The notes under the pieces: generated by a model
Database searches by the model: none
Told to the model about the DNA's origin: nothing
What the model saw: only the letters and a program-made list of their open reading frames with translations
DNA from: Planctomycetota bacterium
GTDB taxonomy: Bacteria; Planctomycetota; UBA8742; UBA2392
Length of the DNA stretch: 41,236 nt
Assembly: GCA_020847415.1 (NCBI GenBank)
Contig: JADLBZ010000097.1
Location: 1 to 41,236 of the forward strand
Direction: 5' to 3'
Made by a program: the position numbers and the translations under genes
In this document: one piece after another, positions 25,216 through 33,210 of the stretch
Layout: each line of letters begins with the position of its first letter
Numbering within the stretch: the first letter of the stretch is position 1

Positions 25216-27555
25216 CTATGCGCCGGCGGCCTGGAGCACCCCGGCGACAGCCTTGGAAAGCTGGGTGCCGCTGAACGGCTTGTGAAGGAAGCCCGCGACG
25301 TTGGGGCTGTCCAGACCTTCCATGCCGCGGTCCAGGGTGCCGCCGGACTCAAACAGCACCCGCACGGAGGGGTCCAGGGCCACCAGCTCGCGCAGGGTGT
25401 CCACCCCGTTCAGGCCGGGCATCATCATGTCCAGCATCACCACATCAATGCGTTCGCCGTCGCGCCGGTAGATGTCCACCGCCACGCGCCCGCTTTCAGC
25501 CACCAGCACCTTGTAGCCGAGCTGCGTCAACATGTGCGAGGCCAGGTCGCGCACGAAGGGCTCGTCATCCACGAACAGCACGGTGCCCTTGCCCGGAACG
25601 GGGGCAGACTCTGCCTGGCGGGCTTGCTCGGCGGGGCTGGCCAGCAAGGGCAGATACACATGGAAGCGACTGCCCCGGCCCAGCTCGGTTTCTACTTCAA
25701 TGGCGCCGCCGTGGTTGCGCACCGTGCCGTACACGGCAGCCAGCCCCAGCCCGGTGCCCTTGCCCAGGCCCTTGCGAGTGAAGAAGGGCTCAAACAGGTG
25801 CGAAACGGTCTCCTGGTCCATGCCCGTGCCGGTGTCAGAGACGGTGATCTTGATGTACTCGCCATCGGGCGTGTCAAAGCCGCGCGCCGTGAACTGGCCT
25901 GTTTTCAGGCGCGAGATGGCCGTCGAGATAGTCAGCTCGCCGCCCTCGGGCATGGCGTCACGGGCGTTAACGCCCAGGTTCAGGACGGCGTTGCGCAACT
26001 GGGTGGGGTCGCCCTTCACGTCGTGGCGCGGGGCACTGGCGTGCACGGCAAGCCGGATGCGCGGGTCAATGGCGTGCTCCAGCAGCTTGGCCACATCGTT
26101 GGCCACCTCGTGCATGTCCACCGCCACGGCCTGCATTTTGCCGCGCCTGGAGAAGGCCAGCAGCTGCGAGACCAGCTCGGCGCAGGAGTCGGCGGACTTC
26201 ACGATGCGCTGCGCCATCTCGGCTTCCTGGGGCTTGCCTTCAAGGCGCATGCCCAGCACCTCGGCCCAGCCGCGCATGCCCATGAGCATGTTGTTGAAGT
26301 CGTGGGCAATGCCGGCCGCCAGGCGACCGACGGCGTCCATCTTCTGGCTCTCGCGCAGGGCCTCGTCCATGCGGCGCAGTTCATCGTGGGCGCGCTGGCG
26401 GGCCTCCATTTCGGCCTGCAGGCGGGTGTTGGCCTCGGAGAGCTCGCGGGTGCGTTCCGCCACGCGGCCTTCCAGCACTTCCTTTTCCATGCGCGCCTGT
26501 TCGCGGGCACGCTCCAGGGCCCGCAGGGCATCCATGGTCTCATTCACCTGGCGGGCCAAGTCAGTCAGTTCGTCGGCACCTTCCAGGGGCAGTTTGTCCG
26601 CGGCGCCTTCCTGCTTGCGAATGCGCAGCAGGTCGCGGCCCATGCCCGCCATGCGGCGGATCACCTGCTTCTGCAGCACAAACATCGTGGCGCCTGCCAC
26701 CAGCAGGCCGGCCAAGGTCAGCAGACCCATGGTCAGCCACAGCATGCGCCGCGCGCCGTTGGTGATGGTGCGGGCGTGCTCGACTTCAATGACCAGCAGG
26801 GGCTTGCCGGCGATGTCGTTGATCGCGCGGAACGTATCCAGCGTTTCGCTGTTCTCGACTTCAAACTGGGTGCTCTCGGGGCGTGCCAGTGCGGCAGCAA
26901 CCGGCGCGCGCGAGGCCTCGGGGCCCTCGGCCGGCAGCAACCGGAACTCCAGCCGGGTCTGGTCCTTCAGGGCTTCGATGTACTTGGCATCTACGAACTT
27001 GCCGAACAGGAACTTGCCGCGAGTCGGCTTGTTGCGTTCGCCGGGCAGGATGTCGGCAAAGGCCACAATCGCCGGGCCCTTGGGTGTAATGACCAGCCCA
27101 GCCACGCCCTTGCTGGCATCGGGCACCAGGTTCAAGGGGCCGGACTGCTTCCACTGGGCGTCGGTGTACAGCGGCTCCGGGTCCGGGGTTGAGTTGCCTT
27201 CGGTGCTGCAGTAGCTGAACACCGCGGTGTTGTCCTCGCGGCAGATGTACAGGAAGTTCAGGCCGCGGGTCTCAAAGGTCTCCAGCGTGATGCCGACCTT
27301 GATGTACTCGGGGTCCAGCGTTTCCATGTAGTTGTACGTGTCGTCCCACCAGGCGTAGTCCACCGTGAAACGCAACTGGTCGTCGCACTTTGCCTGGACG
27401 GCCTCTGCAACGCGAATGGCGTTGCGCTCGGCCTCCTGCCGTTCCAGTTCTTCAAAATACGGGTACACGCCAAAGCGCAGCACCAAACCGATGACGACCA
27501 AGTACACCGCAAAGGTGCCCAGGACGATGGTGCCTGTCTTGCCGCGCAGCTGCAT
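25216..27555 (-). CDS. Hybrid sensor histidine kinase (CHASE4-like sensor, HAMP, HisKA, HATPase, REC)
   Basis: [23 protein letters not shown] (CHASE4-like); [89 protein letters not shown]...[14 protein letters not shown]. Confidence 0.92.
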   Translation of the reverse strand: [779 protein letters not shown]

Positions 27556-27726
27556 AGAAATCCCAGTTTGCGACTCTCGTCAACAACAATAATAGCAATA
27601 GTAGCAAAACAGGCCAAATCCGCCAAGACACTTGTAAGTCGTGGTGTACAACAACGTCGTCCTGCCATGGTTCGTTGCACGTTGTATCTTCAACGCTCCG
27701 GGCATCCGCGGGGACAAAGGTCGGCA

Positions 27727-28566
27727 TTGAGCAAACAAACCATTCGTGTCCTCTGCCTTGGAGATCTGGTTGGGCGGCCGGGTCGCCGTGCCGTGCGCGA
27801 GTGCTTGCCCACGGTTCGCGCCGAGCACGCCATAGACCTGGTAATCCTGAACGTCGAAAACGCCACCAACGGGGCCGGCATCCGCCGCAAGGAAGCAGAA
27901 GAGCTGCTGGGCTACGGGGTCGAGTGCCTGACCACCGGCGACCACGTGCTCGACTTTGCAGAAGTGCACGAGTACTTGGCGGCGGAACCCCGGCTGTTGC
28001 GGCCCATTAACTACGAAATGCCCGGCTGGGGCGCCCAGGTTTACACGGCGGCAGGCGGGGCACGGGTAGGCGTCGTGAACGTCTGCGGGCACGTCTTCAT
28101 GAAAGAGCGCTGCACCGTGCGCAACGCCTTTGCCGCTGCCAAAGAGGCGGTCGAGAAGCTGCGCGCCGAGACGCCGCTGGTGCTGGTGGACATGCACGCC
28201 GAGGCCACCAGCGAGAAGCTGGGCATGGGCTGGCACCTGGACGGCCTGGCCAGTGCGGTTTTCGGCACCCACACCCATGTGCAGACGGCCGATGTCCAGG
28301 TGCTGCCCAGCGGCACGGGCTACATCACGGACCTGGGGATGTGCGGGCCGCACTTCGGCATCATCGGCCGCGACAAGGACGTGGTCCTGAAGCGCTTCAC
28401 CGGCGAAGAGAAGTCCTACATGAAGGTCGCGCGCCGCTGGATCCGGTTGTGTGGGGCCGTGTTCGAGCTGGACTGCGCCACGGGCCGCTGCCTGGACGCG
28501 CGCCTCTTCCGCCACGACTTTGAGCCAGCCGACGACCCCGCCATGGCCGCCGGCGAGAGCGATTAA
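27727..28566 (+). CDS. YmdB-like metallophosphoesterase (TIGR00282 family)
   Basis: IRVLCLGDLVGRPGRRAVRECLP; LVILNVENATNGAGIRRKEAEELLGYGVECLTTGDHVLDFAEV; LVDMHAEATSEKLGMGWHLDGLASAVFGTHTHVQTADVQVLPSGTGYITDLGMCGP. Probable TTG start. Confidence 0.9.
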   Translation: MSKQTIRVLCLGDLVGRPGRRAVRECLPTVRAEHAIDLVILNVENATNGAGIRRKEAEELLGYGVECLTTGDHVLDFAEVHEYLAAEPRLLRPINYEMPGWGAQVYTAAGGARVGVVNVCGHVFMKERCTVRNAFAAAKEAVEKLRAETPLVLVDMHAEATSEKLGMGWHLDGLASAVFGTHTHVQTADVQVLPSGTGYITDLGMCGPHFGIIGRDKDVVLKRFTGEEKSYMKVARRWIRLCGAVFELDCATGRCLDARLFRHDFEPADDPAMAAGESD

Positions 28567-28833
28567 TGCGGAGAACCCGGGTGACGTCGCCGGGTTGCGG
28601 GCGCCTGGCAGCCGGCGGCGCTTCGGACTCAGGACAGACTCAGGATTCGTGGGTGTTTTGGATTGGTGGTTTCGGATTTCGGATTGGTGCGAGTCGGGCG
28701 GCAACAGCCGATCAATCGAAACTCCCCAATCCCGATTTACCCACCTCTCCTGCCCTCTACCCCATGTGCTGGACAGCTACAGTTGCGGCCGGATTTCTTG
28801 GACCGGCTTGTCGGGTGCGCGCGCAAACCCTTG

Positions 28834-28998
28834 AGAGCCTGTTAAAAAAGTCGTTCGCCAGCTACTGCTTGCGGCGGGCATCGCGGGCCGGCGTTCGCCT
28901 CGCTTCACATGGCTTCCAGCCATGCTCCGGCTCGGCTGCCTTGCCCCGCTTGCCCGGCGCAGCGCATTAGCAAGGCTCAGGCATCTTAGACAGGCTCT
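28834..28998. mobile_element. Candidate MITE-like element, about 165 bp, with AGAGCCTGTT/GACAGGCTCT terminal inverted repeats
   Basis: agagcctgtt at 28834-28843, gacaggctct at 28989-28998; non-coding, intergenic, with internal hairpin catggct-tcc-agccatg. Confidence 0.5.
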
Positions 28999-29472
28999 GA
29001 GTCACGGCTGGTTGGGGCGAGCAGAAAAGTGCACGGAGACGCGGTATCTGCAGCGGGAGCGCAAGTGACCGCCCCTGTCCAGTCGCGCATCGAGCGGCAA
29101 TTCGCCCGCCGCACAGGGCCACTCGTTTGCACTCGTGGCTCGGAAACGGCGCAGGCGCTTTCTTCGCGGGCTTCGCGACAGTAGTTGCCGTTTTGAACTG
29201 CAGCGGCAGTGCGGGTGAGGACGCCCGCATCACGAACGGCACGCGGACGGGACGGCCACGCCGAAACGGCAACAGCAGTTGACGCGAAGTACTGAAACAG
29301 CGAAGAGCGACCGCCCGCGCTTGCTGCTCTTCGATCCTTGCGGCTCTGCGAGAATACGCAGTGCCAATTCTTGGCAACCCTTGCGACCTTCACCACCCTT
29401 GTGCCCGCGCGTGAAACAGCAGTTGTCCTTGGTTGTTCTCTGTCCGCAGAAGATGGTGTGGAGCCAAATGGC

Positions 29473-29496
29473 AGCGGGCCCCCGAAGGGGCCCGCT
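29473..29496 (-). terminator. Hairpin with UUCG tetraloop downstream of the IPT/TIG lipoprotein gene
   Basis: Minus strand AGCGGGCCCC-TTCG-GGGGCCCGCT, 10-bp perfect stem 17 nt past the stop codon; no clear U-tract. Confidence 0.7.
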
Positions 29497-29512
29497 TGTG
29501 GCAATGGCGGAA

Positions 29513-32500
29513 CTACTCCATCTTGCCGACGCCGTAGATGTACACGGCGCCCTGTGTCAGTGACTGGCCGCCCGGCTTGATCTCCTCGTGCGTGCCGATG
29601 GCATTGTTGTTGGTGCGGTCGAGGTCCAGCTTGCTGAAGGTCAGCGTCGAGCGCGGGGGCGGGCTGCCCGTGCCGCTTCCGCCCGAGGAACCCTCGCCGA
29701 AGTAGAGCGTGTAGCGGCTGGTGCCCTGGTACCAGCCCATGCTGCGGCTGACCTTGACGCCGCCCACCGGGATCTGCGTGGCGGAGTAGGTCAGCGCGGT
29801 GGTGTTGTCGTTCAGGGCGGTAACCATGTCATTCACCACATACAGCGAACCCGCAACGGACCCGCTGTAGCGATAGCTCTCCGGGAAGCCCACGGTGCCC
29901 TTGACGAATGCCACGGCGCCGCCGTCGGGCGTGGGACAGATGGCCTTGATAACCCCGGCGCCGCCCACGTTGCTGACGTTGACCGCCGCGGCCGGCAACG
30001 GGCTGGCCAGGCTGCTCATGGTCAGCACGTAGACTTCTTCTTCGCCGGCCGCCTCCTCCGAAACGACATACATCCACTCGCGCGTGAACGTGCTAAGAGA
30101 CGGCCCCTGCAGCGAGACAATCTGGTTGCCCCAGTGCTCAAGGCCTACTGAACCGGCCGGGTCCTCCGCAAAGCCGTTGGGCAGGTAGGTGTTCTCGGTG
30201 GACGAGCCGGTGGTGGTGTTCGAGCGCAGCTTGACCTTGGCGCCGTCATGGGCACGGGTCACGCTGGTGGCCAGCGTGGAGACGCCGTCGCGCAGGTCCA
30301 GGTACAGCAGCTCGTTGCTGCGGGCTTCGACCAGGAACAGGACTTCGCCGCCACGGGACGGAAAGCCGCCGAAGTAGTTGTAGTAGGGCTGGGCCGCAAG
30401 CACGTTGTAGGGCGGCGCCTGGGCTGCCTCGCTGCGGTCATAGACGGCAAGCAGGTTCACACCCCCGCCGGTGATGCTGAAGTTTGCGGTGTAAAGGTGC
30501 TGGCCGGCGCCCGTAAGCGAGGCCTGCCCCGAAGCCGTGAACACCAGGCGCGAATTCATGCCCGAGTTGGGGATCTTGCGGGGAAACCAGAAGCCCGGGG
30601 AGACATTCATGTCCCGGTGGAAGTTCGAGCCTCCACCGAAGTTGCCGGTGGTTGCGCTGAGCACGCGGACGCACTGGTTCACAATGGCGCTGCCCACGCG
30701 GGCCACATACATGTAGTACTGCACAAAGGCAGGCGTGGTGCCGGGGGTTTCCGCGAGATTGCGGTCTTCTCGGGTGGCAAAGGCGCACAGCGTGCCATCG
30801 TAGTTCATCACCACGTCGCTGCGGGACAGGACCGTGGTAGATGCGAAGTCATTCACTCCGGCCATGTACACGCGGCGGTCGTTGGCGCCGTTGTCAATGT
30901 TCTGCGAACCATAGGTGCTGCTGCTGCTGTCGCCCAGGTTCCAGAACACCAGCTGCTTGGCACCTCCTGCGGTGGCCGTGAAGTTCGTCACCGCCGTGAT
31001 GCTCGTGTTTCCGGTGTGGGCGTTGAGAATGGTGAACACGTCGTGCGTCGTCGGCGGCGCCGGCGGGTTGTACGGCACCACCACCGGGCCCGGATCCGTG
31101 AAAACCGTCGTGCCGGTGCCCGCAATGAAGCACAGCACCTGCCCGTTGCCGGAAAGCGCAAACTCGTCGCCCACAATGGTGTGGCTGCCCGTGGCGGGCC
31201 AGGTGCACGCCACGGCAGCGGGATTGGTGCTTGGCGTCGCAGTGTCCACCGGCGAGCGATACACGTTGCCCGTGCTGGTCGAGAAGTACAGGTAGTCGCC
31301 CGCCAGCTTCAGGCTGCACTGCTGGATGGTGCCGTTGACCGCCGCGCAGTCCACCTCATTGGCGTTGGCGCCGCTGGCCGTGAAGTCCAGGCCGTCGCAG
31401 CGCCCCACGAAGATGCGCAGCGGTGTTGATGCCGTGGCCACCGCAAAATACGGCTTGCTGGCAAATTGCTCGTGAATCTCGATTTCCTCGTGTAGCGAAG
31501 TACCGCCCACGTTGAACACCTCGACTTCACCATTGCTGTACACGGCAAAGAAGTTGTCGTCTGTCCCGGTGGGGTTGGCAAAGGACTCCGTGTTCGTCGT
31601 GTGGTACAGCCGCCCCACCACCGGCTTGTTCACCGTCGGGGGCGCAGGCTGGCCGGTCGCCACAGCCGGAATGTAGGTGCGGTTGATCTCGGGCAGCACA
31701 AAGTGGCTGAACGTGCTGCTGGCTTCGCGCCATGACGTGCCGCTGTTCAGCAACGGGGCGGGGTAGAAGTGGGTGCCGCCAGGGGCCAGCGCCATGGAGC
31801 CGTTGAACATGTAGCGCGAGGTCAGGCCCGTCACCTGGGTCACGCTGTCATAGGCTTTGTCGAACACGCTGACGGTGCGCACGAACGAGTCGGGCGCATT
31901 CTGGGGGTTAGGAGCAAAGAGGCCCGACGCCACCACGTATTCTTCCGGGGGAGGCGCAGGCGGCGTGCCGGTGTGGTTGTAGGTCAACGGGTTGCCGTCG
32001 GTGGGGCTGTTGGGAGCCGAGGCGACCACCGGCACGGTCAGGCTGCCGCCCGAGAAGGTGCAACTCACCGTGACCTGCAACGTACCGGTGGTGAAGTTCT
32101 CGGCGGCGGGCACCGCCGGGATCGTGCATGTCCAAGCGTCGTCCATCACCTGGGTAGCCACCAGGTTCACGGCTCCCGTCGAGAACAGGAAGCCGACCAC
32201 AATCTGGATACCCGCAGCCAACGGCACATTCGTGCCCGTGAAACTCATGTTGGTGCCGCCGAACTCGTCACTGGTGTTGGGTGACATGGTCAGCACCGTG
32301 GGCAGCGCCGGGCTGCCCGAGAGGTAGTAGAAGGCGTTCGGAAGTTGCAGGGTGGGCGGGTTCTGCCCGTTGATGAAGACCTCAACGTCCACGGCACCCG
32401 GCCCGGCTGCCGCCGGAGCGGTAAACTTGCCGTTCGGGGCGGTGGTGCTGGTGATCTGCGAGCCGCCCAGGTTCACCACGCCCTGAAACTGCAGCGTGCC

Positions 32501-32746
32501 GAACGTGACTGTGGCAGAGGCCAGCGGCAGTAGATTAGCCCCATTGATCACGAACTCCGTAGCCGACGCAACCGGCCCCACATTGGGCGACAAGTTCACC
32601 AGGCGCGGAACTTTGGTTGACGGCGGCGGCGTACCACCACTTTGTCCTTGGCTGAACCTCGCCCCGGAACTGACAACAACTTCCGTGCAACCGCTGAAGG
32701 CAAGAAGCGCCGACAACGCTGCCAACGCAAGCAGGGTATTGCGCAT
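29513..32746 (-). CDS. Large lipoprotein with N-terminal IPT/TIG-like repeats and propeller-like body
   Basis: MRNTLLALAALSALLAFSGC lipobox; VPRLVNLSPNVGPVASATEFVINGANLLPLASATVTFGT and TVLTMSPNTSDEFGGTNMSFTGTNV TIG-like patterns. Confidence 0.75.
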   Translation of the reverse strand: MRNTLLALAALSALLAFSGCTEVVVSSGARFSQGQSGGTPPPSTKVPRLVNLSPNVGPVASATEFVINGANLLPLASATVTFGTLQFQGVVNLGGSQITSTTAPNGKFTAPAAAGPGAVDVEVFINGQNPPTLQLPNAFYYLSGSPALPTVLTMSPNTSDEFGGTNMSFTGTNVPLAAGIQIVVGFLFSTGAVNLVATQVMDDAWTCTIPAVPAAENFTTGTLQVTVSCTFSGGSLTVPVVASAPNSPTDGNPLTYNHTGTPPAPPPEEYVVASGLFAPNPQNAPDSFVRTVSVFDKAYDSVTQVTGLTSRYMFNGSMALAPGGTHFYPAPLLNSGTSWREASSTFSHFVLPEINRTYIPAVATGQPAPPTVNKPVVGRLYHTTNTESFANPTGTDDNFFAVYSNGEVEVFNVGGTSLHEEIEIHEQFASKPYFAVATASTPLRIFVGRCDGLDFTASGANANEVDCAAVNGTIQQCSLKLAGDYLYFSTSTGNVYRSPVDTATPSTNPAAVACTWPATGSHTIVGDEFALSGNGQVLCFIAGTGTTVFTDPGPVVVPYNPPAPPTTHDVFTILNAHTGNTSITAVTNFTATAGGAKQLVFWNLGDSSSSTYGSQNIDNGANDRRVYMAGVNDFASTTVLSRSDVVMNYDGTLCAFATREDRNLAETPGTTPAFVQYYMYVARVGSAIVNQCVRVLSATTGNFGGGSNFHRDMNVSPGFWFPRKIPNSGMNSRLVFTASGQASLTGAGQHLYTANFSITGGGVNLLAVYDRSEAAQAPPYNVLAAQPYYNYFGGFPSRGGEVLFLVEARSNELLYLDLRDGVSTLATSVTRAHDGAKVKLRSNTTTGSSTENTYLPNGFAEDPAGSVGLEHWGNQIVSLQGPSLSTFTREWMYVVSEEAAGEEEVYVLTMSSLASPLPAAAVNVSNVGGAGVIKAICPTPDGGAVAFVKGTVGFPESYRYSGSVAGSLYVVNDMVTALNDNTTALTYSATQIPVGGVKVSRSMGWYQGTSRYTLYFGEGSSGGSGTGSPPPRSTLTFSKLDLDRTNNNAIGTHEEIKPGGQSLTQGAVYIYGVGKME

Positions 32747-33061
32747 GCGTCCTCCTGGACCCGTTAAGCGGGCCACGCCTCAACAGAGTGCCAGTGCACC
32801 CTGTGCCTCTCCATGACAGTTTGTCAGCAAGACCCATGCCTCGGGGCGCGCCCCATCGCACGAGTCTTACAGCAGGCTGTCACCTCGTTTGGGTAGGGCC
32901 AATACTATGCCCACGGCCGTGTTGTGCAAGCGGAACCCCTGCCGGTGGCGGTTGCTGCACTGGATTGGGGTACGGGAGCGTTACCTGCGGTCCCCAATGC
33001 CAAACCAGTGTGGGTTCTTTTTATACACACCGTAAACGGCGCGACCACCAGCGTTGCCAGT

Positions 33062-33210
33062 CTAGCAGGGTGTTGAAATAGTCCGTTTCAACACCCTGCC
33101 CGGCCCGCGCGGCTGCACGGGCCGGCCGGCGAGCGGCTTCACGCCGCAAGCCGGGCAGTTGCTTTCCGTTGAGGAAGGCGCCAACGGCGACTTTCGCAAC
33201 GGCCTGCTAG
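33062..33210. mobile_element. Candidate MITE-like element, 149 bp, imperfect TIRs with CTAG at both ends
   Basis: Left end CTAGCAGGGTGTTGAAATAGTC, right end (reverse complement) CTAGCAGGCCGTTGCGAAAGTC, 17/22 identical; left end also holds a 14-bp perfect hairpin (gcagggtgttgaaa-tagtccg-tttcaacaccctgc, 33065-33099). Confidence 0.5.

Noticed and set aside
25195-27192. 665-aa plus-strand ORF opposite the hybrid histidine kinase
   Set aside because: Antisense shadow; the kinase is unambiguous on the minus strand.
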